Shown in pieces: positions 45,992 through 55,087 of a DNA stretch of 64,000 bases. The position numbers and the translations under genes were made by a program. The first letter of the stretch is position 1. Every line of letters begins with the position of its first letter. The stretch spans positions 4,836,001 through 4,900,000 of the forward strand of contig NZ_AP026978.1 in NCBI RefSeq assembly GCF_027924405.1, in the 5' to 3' direction. Source of the stretch: Nocardia sputorum (GTDB lineage Bacteria; Actinomycetota; Actinomycetes; Mycobacteriales; Mycobacteriaceae). The notes under the pieces were generated by a model. The model worked only from the letters and a program-made list of their open reading frames with translations. It searched no databases and was not told where the DNA came from.

Positions 45992-47890
45992 TCAGCCCGC
46001 CTGCAGGACGAATTGCCGGGACGGCTGCGCGGACGGCGGAATGCGGTCGCGCTGCAAGGCCCACGAGGCGATGTTGTGGAACAGCGGCGCGACCGAACCG
46101 CCGCCGGAGCCGTCGGAACTGCGGACGGGCGCGTCGAGCATGAGCCCGATCACGTACCGCGGATTGTCCGCGGGAACCATGCCCGCGAAGGTGATCCAGA
46201 ACGACGACGTGGAGTAGCACCGGCACGCGCGATCGACCTTCTGCGCGGTACCGGTCTTGCCCGCCACCTGATAGCCGGTGATGGCCGCGGGCCATCCGGT
46301 GCCGTTCTGGTTGGCGTTCATCGGGTCACGCTGCACCACGGCCTGGAACATGGTTCGCAACGTGGCGGCGGTCTGCTTGCTCACCACGCGCACGCCGTCC
46401 GGTTGGGTCTCCTCGGCGCGCGTGCCGTCGGGCGCGATCTTCGCCCGCACGATCCGGGGCGGAATCCGCACGCCGTCGTTGGCGATCGCCTGGTACATGC
46501 TCGCCATCTGCAGCGTCGTCATCGAAAGACCCTGCCCGATCGGGAGATTCGCGAAGGTGCCGCCGGACCACTGCTCCCGGTCCGGCATCAGGCCCGCGCT
46601 CTCGCCCGGCAGGCCGATGCCCGTGCGCTGCCCGAGCCCGAACCGGTGCGCCATGTCGGCGAAGCGGTCCTCGCCCACGCGCTGCGCGAGCATCAGCGTG
46701 CCCACATTGGAGGACCGGCCGAAAATGCCCGTGGTCGTGTAGGGCTCGACGCCGTGCGACCACGCGTCGTGCACCGTGACGCCCGCCATCTGGATCGCGC
46801 CGGGCACCTGATGCACCTCGTCCGGATCGGTCAGGCCGTAGTCGATGGCCGCGGCCGCCGTGACGATCTTGTTCACCGAGCCCGGCTCGAACACGTCCGT
46901 GACCGACGGGTTGCTCAATTGGGCATTGGCCCACTTCTGCGGACCCAGGCTGGGGTTGAAGGTGTTGTCGTTGGCCATCGCCAGCACCTGCCCGGTCTTG
47001 GCGTCCAGGACGACGGCCGAGGCGCTGCCCGCACCCGACACGTCCTTGGCTTGCTGCACCTGCTGTTGCACGTAGTACTGCAGGTCCGAGTCCAGGGTGA
47101 GTTCGACGGAGGCTCCGTTGACCGCGGGCTGCTCGTCGCGCCAGCTGCCAGGGATGACCGCGCCGTCGGAACCGCGATCGTAGGTGTGCGATCCGTCGGT
47201 ACCCGCCAGCACCGAGTCCAGCGACGACTCGAGCCCGATCTGCCCGTGGCCGTCCCAGCCGACCGCACCGACGACATTCGCCGCCAGCGACCCGCCGGGA
47301 TACACCCGCGGACTCTGCTGATCGGCGCCGACTTGTGGGAATTTCTCGGTGATCTCGTCGGCGATGCGCGGGTCGACGTTCTGGGCGAGGAACACGAATT
47401 GCTCGTCGCTGTTCAGCTTCGCGAGCAGGTCCGATTCCGCGGGCGCGTCTTTGCCGAGCTTCTCGTGGACGGTGCGCGCGATGTCGCGCAGCCGCTGGTC
47501 CGGATCCGGCGCCTTGTCGCTCTTGGCCCTGGCGTCCGCCAATTCCTTCCGGACGGCGACCGGCCGGAAGTGCAGCGCCTTGGCCGACACGGTGAACGCC
47601 AGCGCCTTGCCGTTGCGGTCGGTGATCGGGCCGCGGGTGGCCGGATCGGGCTGATGGGTGGTGCGCTGGCTGGCCGCCTGCGCGGACAGCCCCGGCGCCG
47701 CGACGCTCTGCACCCACAGCAATTGCAGCGCGACCACCGCGAGCGCGACGAGCATGACCACCCGGCCGACGCCGAGGCGCAACCGGAGCGGACCGTCCGG
47801 GACAGCCGCCGCCGATGGCCGCGGCCTGCCCGTGGCACGGGGGGCCGCGGGCCCGCGTCGCCGGCGCGGCGCGGGCCCGGGATGGGTCAC
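45992..47890 (-). CDS. ftsI: Septal transpeptidase FtsI (PBP3/PbpB)
   Basis: A 632-residue class B penicillin-binding protein cross-linking septal peptidoglycan with FtsW. It has a basic Pro/Arg-rich cytoplasmic tail, one membrane helix (about 43-62), a pedestal domain, and a transpeptidase domain. The three active-site motifs are SVNK (S-x-x-K, Ser about 336) in VFEPGSVNKIV, SSN in IFGRSSNVGTL, and KTG in VAGKTGTAQKVD (about 545). No PASTA domain is seen. GTG 47890 overlaps the preceding stop (GTGA). Confidence 0.96.
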   Translation of the reverse strand: MTHPGPAPRRRRGPAAPRATGRPRPSAAAVPDGPLRLRLGVGRVVMLVALAVVALQLLWVQSVAAPGLSAQAASQRTTHQPDPATRGPITDRNGKALAFTVSAKALHFRPVAVRKELADARAKSDKAPDPDQRLRDIARTVHEKLGKDAPAESDLLAKLNSDEQFVFLAQNVDPRIADEITEKFPQVGADQQSPRVYPGGSLAANVVGAVGWDGHGQIGLESSLDSVLAGTDGSHTYDRGSDGAVIPGSWRDEQPAVNGASVELTLDSDLQYYVQQQVQQAKDVSGAGSASAVVLDAKTGQVLAMANDNTFNPSLGPQKWANAQLSNPSVTDVFEPGSVNKIVTAAAAIDYGLTDPDEVHQVPGAIQMAGVTVHDAWSHGVEPYTTTGIFGRSSNVGTLMLAQRVGEDRFADMAHRFGLGQRTGIGLPGESAGLMPDREQWSGGTFANLPIGQGLSMTTLQMASMYQAIANDGVRIPPRIVRAKIAPDGTRAEETQPDGVRVVSKQTAATLRTMFQAVVQRDPMNANQNGTGWPAAITGYQVAGKTGTAQKVDRACRCYSTSSFWITFAGMVPADNPRYVIGLMLDAPVRSSDGSGGGSVAPLFHNIASWALQRDRIPPSAQPSRQFVLQAG

Positions 47891-48669
47891 TGCGGCACTC
47901 CCTGGGGCGCCGGCGCGGCTTCCGGATCGGTCGAGGTCGCGTCCGCCGGTGTCTGCGGCGCGGCGGCGGGCGGTGTGGGCGCGGGCAGTCCCGCCTGGGG
48001 CGGAACGACCGGCGCGGGCGCTGCCGGGACCTGGCTACCCGGCGGGGGCGACGCGTTCACCTGGGCGTCGGCCGGCGGCCCGGTGTTCGGCCGGCCCGGT
48101 ACGGGAGCTCCGGGCGTGGTGGTGACCGGAACCACCCGCTCGCCTTGCGGCGAACGCGCCGAGGGCCCGGCGTTCAGCGGCGGCACGGGAGTGCCCTGAG
48201 CCGGGGTGGGCTTGCCGATCACGGTGACCGAGCCGTCCGGTCCGATCAGCAGACGGGCCGGGTCCTTGGCGGGGATCATCCCCAGCTCGCGCGCCCGCAG
48301 GGCCAGTTCCGGCGCCGAATCGGCGACCTCGACCTCGCGCTGCAGGGCCGCGCGCTCGTCGGCCAGCCGCCGGTTCGTCGCCCGCGCGTCGCCGAGTTGG
48401 TAGCTGTCCTCGGCGGCGCGGGTGGTCAGCAGCAAGGTGAGCGCGAGGCCGCATCCGAGCAAGGCGATGATGGCCGTGACGAACGGGATGCGCGTGGCCA
48501 TCGCCGAGCGCCGCACGGTAGGCAGGAAGGTGCTGTCCGACCCGGTCTCGGCGCGCATCCGCCGCCGCGCGTAGGCGCGCTGCGCCGCGCCCGATTTCAC
48601 CCGCTCGGCATCCTGGACCCGCCGGGCGACCCGGCCCGGCGCTTCGACGGTCCGCGTCCGCACGCTCAT
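47887..48669 (-). CDS. ftsL: FtsL-like bitopic division protein
   Basis: A 260-residue protein at the ftsL position between rsmH and ftsI. A basic cytoplasmic segment (about 1-58), one membrane helix (about 61-82), a short coiled coil (RATNRRLADERAALQREVEV) and LALRARELGMIPA, the usual FtsL/DivIC end of the helix, are followed by an unusually long Pro/Ala-rich extracytoplasmic tail of about 130 residues. ATG 48669 has AGGAGGGG upstream. It should form the FtsQLB-type complex; primary-sequence conservation is low in the family, so the name rests on position and architecture. Confidence 0.85.
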   Translation of the reverse strand: MSVRTRTVEAPGRVARRVQDAERVKSGAAQRAYARRRMRAETGSDSTFLPTVRRSAMATRIPFVTAIIALLGCGLALTLLLTTRAAEDSYQLGDARATNRRLADERAALQREVEVADSAPELALRARELGMIPAKDPARLLIGPDGSVTVIGKPTPAQGTPVPPLNAGPSARSPQGERVVPVTTTPGAPVPGRPNTGPPADAQVNASPPPGSQVPAAPAPVVPPQAGLPAPTPPAAAPQTPADATSTDPEAAPAPQGVPQ

Positions 48670-48796
48670 CGATTCCCCTCCTCTGTCCTCCCGGGACGCC
48701 GGAGCGGCACAGCGCGCCGCTGTCTCATCCGGCCTCCGCCGGCTGCGCGGGACATCCGCGCGCGGCCGGCGCGGCGAAGCGCCGGGTACTGCTCGC

Positions 48797-49771
48797 TCAC
48801 CGCGCCTCCTCGATCCGCTCGGCGGCACGCATGCGTACCGGGGCCGCCCGCGGGTTGTCCTCGATCTCCTGCTCGGTCGCCTTTTCCGCGCCCCGGGTCA
48901 GCATCCGGAACTCCGGTCCCATGCCGGGGAGTTCGACCGGCAGGTCCACCGGGGTTCGGGACGCGGTGCGTGCGGCCAACTCCTGCTTGACCACCTTGTC
49001 CTCCAGTGATTGGTAGGACATGACGACGATGCGGCCGCCCACGCGCAGCGCGGCCAGCGCGGCGGGCAGTGCGGCTCGCAGGGAGTCGAGCTCCCCGTTG
49101 ACCTCCACCCGCAGCGCTTGGAAGGTGCGCTTGGCCGGATGCCCGCCGGTGCGGCGCGTCGCCGCGGGGATCGTGGCGTACAGCAGTTCCACCAGTTCGG
49201 CGCTGGTACGAAACGGTTTGACCTGGCGACGGCGGATCACCTCCGCGGCGATCCGGCCGGCGAAACGTTCCTCTCCGTAGGTCTTCAGCACCCGGGCGAG
49301 GTCGCCGTGGCTGTAGGTGTTGAGTACGTCGGCGGCGGTGAGCCCGCTGGTCGGGTCCATCCGCATGTCCAGGGGGGCGTCGACGGAATAGGCGAAGCCG
49401 CGATCGGCCTCGTCCAGCTGCATCGACGACACGCCGAGGTCCATCAGGATCGCCGAGACCGAACCGGTGGCGGGCAGCCCCGCCTCCCGCAGCGCGTCGG
49501 CGATGCCGTCATAGCGGGTGTGCACCAGCGTGATTCGGTCCGCGAAGGGTGCGAGCCGCTCGCCGGCCAACCGCAGCGCGGTGGTGTCACGGTCCAGCCC
49601 GACCAGATGGAGGCCGGGGTAGCTGCTCAGGAAGTGCTCGGCGTGCCCGCCGAGGCCGAGCGTCGCGTCGACGTAGACCGCGCCGGGCTCGGACAAGGCC
49701 GGGCCGAGCAGCGCGTCGGCTCGCTCGAGCAGAACCGGAACATGGCGGGGACCGCGCTGTTCACGGTTCAC
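48797..49771 (-). CDS. rsmH: 16S rRNA (cytosine-1402 N4)-methyltransferase
   Basis: A 324-residue SAM-dependent methyltransferase (MraW). It shows [14 protein letters not shown], the SAM site [59 protein letters not shown] and the C-terminal [16 protein letters not shown] 49771 ([14 protein letters not shown]) is chosen, five bases after GGGAGG. Second gene of the dcw cluster after mraZ. Confidence 0.96.
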   Translation of the reverse strand: MNREQRGPRHVPVLLERADALLGPALSEPGAVYVDATLGLGGHAEHFLSSYPGLHLVGLDRDTTALRLAGERLAPFADRITLVHTRYDGIADALREAGLPATGSVSAILMDLGVSSMQLDEADRGFAYSVDAPLDMRMDPTSGLTAADVLNTYSHGDLARVLKTYGEERFAGRIAAEVIRRRQVKPFRTSAELVELLYATIPAATRRTGGHPAKRTFQALRVEVNGELDSLRAALPAALAALRVGGRIVVMSYQSLEDKVVKQELAARTASRTPVDLPVELPGMGPEFRMLTRGAEKATEQEIEDNPRAAPVRMRAAERIEEAR

Positions 49772-49954
49772 CTCGACCTCCCGGAGTCTGCCTCGCGTCG
49801 TCGCGCACCGCACACGGGTCGCCTTGATACACAGTGCTTTCGATAGAAGTGCGAATGCCCCGTGGTCTCTGACCGAACTTCGGCACCTGGCGTCGGGGAA
49901 GTACGTCAGGGTCCGCGTCCGGGCAGAGACCGCGTGGCACTCGCGCGCCCGCGG

Positions 49955-50386
49955 CTAGAAGATTCCGCCCAGCGACTCGTCTCTGGCTTGCGAGAAGTCC
50001 TCCTCGTGCTCGGCGAGGTAGGACTCCCACGCCTGCTTGTCCCAAATCTCCAGGAAGTCGACCGAACCGATCACCACGCAATCCCTTTGCAGGTTGGCGT
50101 AGCGACGATGGTCGGCGGACAACACGATCCGGCCCTGCGCGTCCGGACGCTGCTCGTCCGTTCCGGCCGCGAGGGCCCGGACGAACGCACGGGCCTGCGG
50201 ATTGCTTCGAGACGCGGCCGCGGCCCGCCGGGCGAGCGCGGTGAACTCCTCTTTCGGGTACACGGCAAGGCTGTGGTCCTGCCCCTTCGTGACCATCAAC
50301 CCTCCCGCCAGATCGTCTCGAAACTTCGCAGGCAACGTGAGTCGCCCCTTGTCGTCCAAGCGAGGTGTGTAGGTACCGAGAAACAT
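49955..50386 (-). CDS. mraZ: Transcriptional regulator MraZ
   Basis: A 143-residue AbrB-like double-repeat protein that forms ring oligomers and represses the dcw promoter. Repeat 1 starts [22 protein letters not shown] and repeat 2 [16 protein letters not shown]; both hold the conserved D-x-[KQ]-G-R box. It is first gene of the dcw cluster. Three TGGGG-type MraZ boxes overlap its promoter, which indicates autoregulation. Confidence 0.97.
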   Translation of the reverse strand: MFLGTYTPRLDDKGRLTLPAKFRDDLAGGLMVTKGQDHSLAVYPKEEFTALARRAAAASRSNPQARAFVRALAAGTDEQRPDAQGRIVLSADHRRYANLQRDCVVIGSVDFLEIWDKQAWESYLAEHEEDFSQARDESLGGIF

Positions 50387-50437
50387 CTCGATACCTCCCT
50401 AACGATCACCTCGATGGTCGGCCCTTCAGTACTGCGC

Positions 50438-50470
50438 GCTCCACATTACCCCACTTTCCCCCACTTTCAA
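50438..50470 (-). promoter_or_regulatory. dcw promoter overlaid by three MraZ boxes
   Basis: Reverse strand: -35 TTGAAA (50470-50465), 16-base spacer, -10 TAATGT (50448-50443). The same stretch is three 10-bp direct repeats (AAAGTGGGGG, AAAGTGGGGT, AATGTGGAGC) with GTGG cores exactly 10 bases apart, the arrangement bound by MraZ. Bound MraZ would cover both promoter elements. The gap 50387-50788 otherwise holds a TGGGG cluster in the opposite direction and the DUF3040 terminator. Confidence 0.85.
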
Positions 50471-50720
50471 TCGAAACAAGCGGTGATCTGGCTCCCGACC
50501 CAGACGATTCCGCAGGTCATGCCAGCTATCACCGGCGTGGAGAACTTTCGCGAGTTCTGCCGACACGCGCCACCCCTGCGGACAAACGCCCGAAAACACC
50601 CAGCAAACTCCTTGGTGCCGGTTGCGCGGGGGCGCGGTGGGGGAACTTCGTGGGGAGGTGTGGGGGAAGGCGGAAGCGCGGCCCGATGATCATCCACGGC
50701 GCGGGAGGCCGCATACGCGA

Positions 50721-50759
50721 ACCGGCGACGCCGCACCATCGCGGTGCGGCGTCGCCGGT
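50721..50759 (-). terminator. Terminator of the DUF3040 gene
   Basis: Perfect 17-bp arms, ACCGGCGACGCCGCACC (50721-50737) and complement (50743-50759), five-base loop, 29 bases past the DUF3040 stop. It insulates the mraZ promoter. Confidence 0.85.
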
Positions 50760-50788
50760 CGTGCTGAAGTTGTCCGGCTACGGGCGAG

Positions 50789-51202
50789 CTACTCCTGCTC
50801 GAACCGCCGGCGGAAGCGATCCTCCATGCGCTCGGAGAAACCGCCCGATTTCCGCTGGCGACCCCGGCCGCCCGAGCCGCCGGACGCCGCCTGGCCGCCG
50901 GACCGATCATTCTTGGCGATGCTCTTGGAGGTGCCGAGCAGCAGCAGCACGCCGGCGCCGAACATCACGATGAACCCGATCAGGCTGATGATCGGGAAGC
51001 CGCCGGGCTTCACTGGTGCGGCGATGCCTGCGACGAGGAGAAAGAGGCCGAGGACGAACAACGCCGCGGCCTGGAGTCTGCGACGACTCGAGGTCGAACG
51101 TAGCCGTCCGCCGCGGACGGACGAGGCGAACTTGGGATCCTCAGCATAGAGAGCGCTCTCGATCTGTTCGAGCATGCGCTGCTCGTGCTCGGAGAGTGGC
51201 AC
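50789..51202 (-). CDS. DUF3040 membrane protein
   Basis: A 137-residue protein with the DUF3040 start PLSEHEQRMLEQIESALYAEDPKFAS, then two membrane helices (about 45-63 and 72-92) and a Gly/Arg-rich basic tail. GTG 51202 has GGGGGAGG four bases upstream. It occurs next to mraZ in most Actinobacteria, so a link to envelope growth is suspected but unproved. Confidence 0.88.
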   Translation of the reverse strand: MPLSEHEQRMLEQIESALYAEDPKFASSVRGGRLRSTSSRRRLQAAALFVLGLFLLVAGIAAPVKPGGFPIISLIGFIVMFGAGVLLLLGTSKSIAKNDRSGGQAASGGSGGRGRQRKSGGFSERMEDRFRRRFEQE

Positions 51203-51343
51203 GGTACCTCCCCCGGCACTAGGACGTGGCTGTCGCCTCCGGGTAGACGACAGATAGCCGACCTTGGCGGCCATCTGACACCAATGATACGAGTTCGATC
51301 AGGGCCAGACCACCTAATGTGCGCAGTAGGACGTAGTCCGTCT

Positions 51344-51796
51344 TCAGCCCGTTAACCAATCGGTCATCCCGCCGGACAATCCGGGGGCGGGCCGCAACCG
51401 AGCCGATGCCGCGAGGAGATCTTCCACGTCGTGCAGGAATGCCGCGACCCGGGAAGAGAACTCGTCCGCCTCGTGTTCGTCGACGTTCCGGTCCAGTCCC
51501 GCCTCCAGCGCCGCCCTGAGCTCCGAGCGCGCGCTGAAGTAATCCGCCCACATCACGAATTCCGGCGCGGCGCGCTGCATCAGCACCCACGCGTTGCGCG
51601 AGCGCGCCCGGGGTGCGGCATCGGCGCCCGTGAGCGCGATCACCGCGCCCGCGCCACGCAACGCCGCCAAGTAGGCGGTGCGGAACCGCTCCCGTGGATC
51701 CCGTTCCCCCGCCGCCTGCATGAGCAACCCGTCCGCGCGCTCCAGCAGTTTGCCGGCCCGGCCGGGCCGGCCCGGATGTTCCACTCGACCAGACAT
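51344..51796 (-). CDS. SAV_6107-type HEPN-domain protein
   Basis: A 150-residue all-helical protein (KLLERADGLLMQAAGERDPRERFRTAYLAALRGAGAVIAL, then RNAWVLMQRAAPEFVMWADYF). It resembles the actinobacterial SAV_6107 HEPN family, normally encoded near mraZ. The R-x4-6-H RNase motif of toxic HEPNs is not evident, so a nuclease role should not be assumed. Divergent from the GNAT gene. Confidence 0.78.
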   Translation of the reverse strand: MSGRVEHPGRPGRAGKLLERADGLLMQAAGERDPRERFRTAYLAALRGAGAVIALTGADAAPRARSRNAWVLMQRAAPEFVMWADYFSARSELRAALEAGLDRNVDEHEADEFSSRVAAFLHDVEDLLAASARLRPAPGLSGGMTDWLTG

Positions 51797-51965
51797 CGCC
51801 GTCCCTCCACCATCGCGTACCTTGGCCCGTATCCGTGCTGGACGCGGCGTGCCCCACCGCTTTCCAGCACCGCCCGGACCGAACAGGTATTCGAACGTTT
51901 GAATTGAGCTTCAATATAAAGACGCCCACCGACAAACTTCCGCGTCCGCGCGACCGACGAGAGCC

Positions 51966-52577
51966 ATGACCGCCGTCAAGCCCAATCACACTCCCGCACC
52001 CGCCGTCATCGATCTCTCGGTGGCGGCTCTGCGCTCCCGGCTGCACGACGCGCTGGCGGTCTACGTGGCCGCGATGGACTATCCGCGCGGGACCGAGAAC
52101 CATCGCGCGCCGATGTGGACCGAGCACACCACCCGGCCCGGCTGGCAGGCGGTGGCCGCGGTGCTGCCCGACGACTCCGGCCGGATCGATCTGCGCACCG
52201 CGCCGATCGTGGCGATCGCCTACGGCTATCGCGGCGCCGCGCACCAGTGGTGGCACCAGCAGGTGCACAGCGGGATGCGGCGTTCGGGCTGGCCGGAACA
52301 CTCCGCGCGGGAGCTGCTCTCGGACTACTTCGAGCTCACCGAACTGCACGTGCATCCCGCCGCACAGGGCCGCGGCATCGGCGGCACGCTGCTGGAACGG
52401 CTGCTGCGCGATCGCACCGAGCGCGCCGTGCTGCTGTCGACGCCCGAGGTCGCCGGTGAGGACAATCGCGCCTGGCGGCTGTACCGCAGGCAGGGATTCA
52501 CCGACGTGGTCCGCAATTTCGTCTTCGCGGGCGACAACCGGCCCTTCGCGATCCTCGGCAGGCGGCTGCCGCTGTGA
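51966..52577 (+). CDS. GNAT-family N-acetyltransferase (Rv2170-like)
   Basis: A 203-residue protein whose C-terminal half is a GNAT domain. LTELHVHPAAQGRGIGGTLLERLLRD contains the acetyl-CoA-binding R/Q-x-x-G-x-G/A loop, followed by NRAWRLYRRQGF. Its place beside mraZ/DUF3040/HEPN and before lppM matches M. tuberculosis Rv2170 by synteny. The substrate is not known from sequence. It starts the forward run leading to the carotenoid genes, seven bases before the crtO GTG. Confidence 0.85.
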   Translation: MTAVKPNHTPAPAVIDLSVAALRSRLHDALAVYVAAMDYPRGTENHRAPMWTEHTTRPGWQAVAAVLPDDSGRIDLRTAPIVAIAYGYRGAAHQWWHQQVHSGMRRSGWPEHSARELLSDYFELTELHVHPAAQGRGIGGTLLERLLRDRTERAVLLSTPEVAGEDNRAWRLYRRQGFTDVVRNFVFAGDNRPFAILGRRLPL

Positions 52578-52584
52578 GGGTCAC

Positions 52585-54150
52585 GTGACGGCGGTCGTCG
52601 TCGGCTCGGGTCACAACGCCTTGGTCGCAGCGTGCTATCTCGCCCGCGCCGGTCACCAGGTCGAAGTGCTCGAACGCGACGTGGTCCTCGGCGGGGCGGT
52701 CTCGACGGTCGAACGGTTCCCCGGCCATCGCGTCGATCGCGGCTCGTCGGCGCACATCATGATCCGCCACACCGGCATCGTCGAGGAGCTGGAACTCGCC
52801 CGCTTCGGCCTGCGGTACATCGATTGCGACCCATGGGGTTTCACCCCCGCGCACGGCGGCCGTCCCGCCCTGGTGTTCCAGCGCGACCTGGAAGCGACCT
52901 GCGCGTCGATCGCGGCGGCCTGCGGACCACGCGACGCGGACGCCTACCGTCGCTTCGTGCGGGTGTGGGGCCCGCGCAGCGCCCGGGTGATGCGGGCCTT
53001 CGGCGGCGGGCCGACGCCGGGCCGGCTGGTGCGGTCGTTCTGGGGTCTGGAGGCGAAGGACGGCGGCAGCGCCCTGTCCCGGGAGTTCCTGCAATCCGGT
53101 GACGCGCTGCTGGACGCCTGCTTCGAGGACGAACGGTTGAAGGCGTCACTGGCCTGGTTCGGCGCGCAGTCCGGCCCGCCGATGTCGGAGCCCGGCACGG
53201 CGCCGATGGTGGGGTTCGCCGCGCTCATGCACACGCTGCCGCCGGGGCGCGCGGTCGGCGGCAGCGGGGCGCTGACCACGGCGCTGGTGGCGCGGCTGCG
53301 CGCCGACGGCGGGGTGGTGACCGCGGGCGACGCGGTGTCCGCGCTGCGCCGCGACGGCGAGCGCTGGCGGGTGCGCACCGCGTCGGGCCGAGAGCTGCGC
53401 GCCGACATCGTGATCGCGGGCTGCCATGTGCTGACCACGCTGGAGCTGCTGCGCGACGGCGGCTTCGACGGCGCGCTGCTCGACGGCTGGCGCAGGCGCA
53501 TCCGCGTGGGGCCCGGAATCGGAATGGTGGTGCGGGCCGCCACCACGGCACTGCCTCGTTATCCCGGCAGCCCGGCCGACCAGTCCGCCCGCGGCCTGCA
53601 ATTCCTGGTGTCCGACCGCGCGCAGTTGCGGCGAGCGCACGGCGCGGCGCTGGCCGGGGACCTGCCGCCGCGACCGGTCGTCCTGGCCATGAGCTTCAGC
53701 GCGCTCGACCCGACCATCGCGCCGCCCGGCGCGCATCAGTTGTCGCTGTGGGCGCAGTGGCATCCCTACCGCCTGTCCTCCGGTGCCGATTGGGCCGATC
53801 TCGCGCAGCGCGAAGGCGAGCGGATCATCGCCGAAGTCGACTCGTACGCGCCTGGTTTCGCCGGCACGGTGACGCACACGCACGTGCAGACGCCGGTGGA
53901 GTTGGAGCGCGAGCTCGGGCTCATCGGCGGCAACGTCATGCACGTGGAGATGTCGCTGGACCAGATGATGCTGTGGCGCCCGCTGCCCGAGCTGGCGGGC
54001 CAGCGGGTGCCCGGCGCGCGGGGGCTGTATCTGACCGGCGCGTCCACCCACCCCGGTGGCGGCGTCTCCGGCGCGAGCGGCCGCACGGCCGCCGCGCTCG
54101 CGCTGCGCGACCTGAACCGGCGCGGCCTGTCGCGGTGGCTGCGCCGATGA
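52585..54150 (+). CDS. crtO: CrtO-type carotenoid ketolase
   Basis: A 521-residue FAD-dependent oxidoreductase. The dinucleotide-binding start is VVVGSGHNALVAACYLARAG, followed by ERDVVLGGAVSTVERFPG, FGAQSGPPMSEPGTAPMVGF and MSLDQMMLWRPLPEL. GLYLTGASTHPGGGVSGASG completes the CrtI/CrtO C-terminal motif. These segments closely follow the Rhodococcus CrtO beta-carotene ketolase as I recall it, which adds a 4-keto group. A CrtI-like desaturase is the alternative. GTG 52585 has GAGGG upstream; its stop overlaps the cruF start (ATGA). Confidence 0.87.
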   Translation: MTAVVVGSGHNALVAACYLARAGHQVEVLERDVVLGGAVSTVERFPGHRVDRGSSAHIMIRHTGIVEELELARFGLRYIDCDPWGFTPAHGGRPALVFQRDLEATCASIAAACGPRDADAYRRFVRVWGPRSARVMRAFGGGPTPGRLVRSFWGLEAKDGGSALSREFLQSGDALLDACFEDERLKASLAWFGAQSGPPMSEPGTAPMVGFAALMHTLPPGRAVGGSGALTTALVARLRADGGVVTAGDAVSALRRDGERWRVRTASGRELRADIVIAGCHVLTTLELLRDGGFDGALLDGWRRRIRVGPGIGMVVRAATTALPRYPGSPADQSARGLQFLVSDRAQLRRAHGAALAGDLPPRPVVLAMSFSALDPTIAPPGAHQLSLWAQWHPYRLSSGADWADLAQREGERIIAEVDSYAPGFAGTVTHTHVQTPVELERELGLIGGNVMHVEMSLDQMMLWRPLPELAGQRVPGARGLYLTGASTHPGGGVSGASGRTAAALALRDLNRRGLSRWLRR

Positions 54151-55007
54151 CGGATGCGGGTGACCCGCCGCCGGCCGCCACGAATCGGACGGCACCCGGC
54201 CGCCCCGCGGGCCCCGGGTCCCCGTATCGCTCGGCGACCTTCCTCCTACCGCTGGCCCTCGTCGTCCTGACGGTCGCCGCGCAGATCGGATATCCGCTGG
54301 CCACGGGCGGCGCGCGGGACCGCGTCACCGTGGCCGTCGTGCTGCTCTCCGCCGCCGCCGCGCTGGCGCACGCGACCGCGACCAGGGGCTTCCGCTACGC
54401 CGCCGGCTTCCTGGTCATCGTCTCCGGCGTCGGGCTCACGGCGGAGGTGATCGGCACCGCGACCGGCATTCCGTTCGGCTGTTACCAGTACGCCACCGAC
54501 CGGCTCGGGCCCGCGTTGCTCGAGGTGCCGCTGCTCGTCCCGCTGGCCTGGACCGGCGGGATGTATCCGGTGTGGGTGGTGGCCGGGATGGTGTCGCGCC
54601 GCACGGCCGCCCGGGTCCTGGCGACGGCGGCGGGCGCGGTGGGCTGGGACCTGTTCCTCGATCCGCAGATGGTGGCCGACGGGCAGTGGACCTGGTGCGA
54701 CACCAGCTCCGGGCTACCCGGGCTGGAGTGGATTCCGGTGACGAACTACCTGGGCTGGTTCGCCGTCGCGCTCCTGATGGGCGGATTGCTCGCGATCTGG
54801 GAGCGCGCGGCGCCGGATCCCGTGCCTGCGCGCAGCCGCGCGATCGCGCTCACCGTGCCGGTGGCCTTGTTCTTGTGGACCTGGCTCGGATCGGCGCTGG
54901 CCCACGCGGTGTTCCTGGATCTTCCGTCGTCCGCCGGGTACGGCTTCGCCGGCCTGGGCCTGCTGGGCGTCCCGCTGCTGGTCGCCCTGGCTCGCGCGCG
55001 CCGCTGA
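54147..55007 (+). CDS. cruF: Carotenoid 1,2-hydratase, CruF type
   Basis: A 286-residue membrane protein with about seven helices, of the carotenoid biosynthesis (CruF/DUF422) family. Family marks are EVIGTATGIPFGCYQY, VPLLVPLAWTGGMYPVW, GWDLFLDPQMVADGQWTW and IPVTNYLGWFAVALLMG. CruF hydrates the psi-end of gamma-carotene at C-1', giving the OH that CruG then glycosylates. It is coupled to crtO by ATGA, which supports a joint pathway. Confidence 0.88.
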   Translation: MTDAGDPPPAATNRTAPGRPAGPGSPYRSATFLLPLALVVLTVAAQIGYPLATGGARDRVTVAVVLLSAAAALAHATATRGFRYAAGFLVIVSGVGLTAEVIGTATGIPFGCYQYATDRLGPALLEVPLLVPLAWTGGMYPVWVVAGMVSRRTAARVLATAAGAVGWDLFLDPQMVADGQWTWCDTSSGLPGLEWIPVTNYLGWFAVALLMGGLLAIWERAAPDPVPARSRAIALTVPVALFLWTWLGSALAHAVFLDLPSSAGYGFAGLGLLGVPLLVALARARR

Positions 55008-55087
55008 CCGAGCCCGCCTTCCCGCGCGTGGCACGCCGACGCGCGCTGCGACTGGCGCGTTTCATTACCGGCGGTTGGCCTGGCACG

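Noticed and set aside
51344..51796. HEPN protein as part of a toxin-antitoxin or defence pair
   Set aside because: No MNT/antitoxin partner is adjacent and the HEPN RNase motif is not visible; the gene has a conserved place near mraZ.
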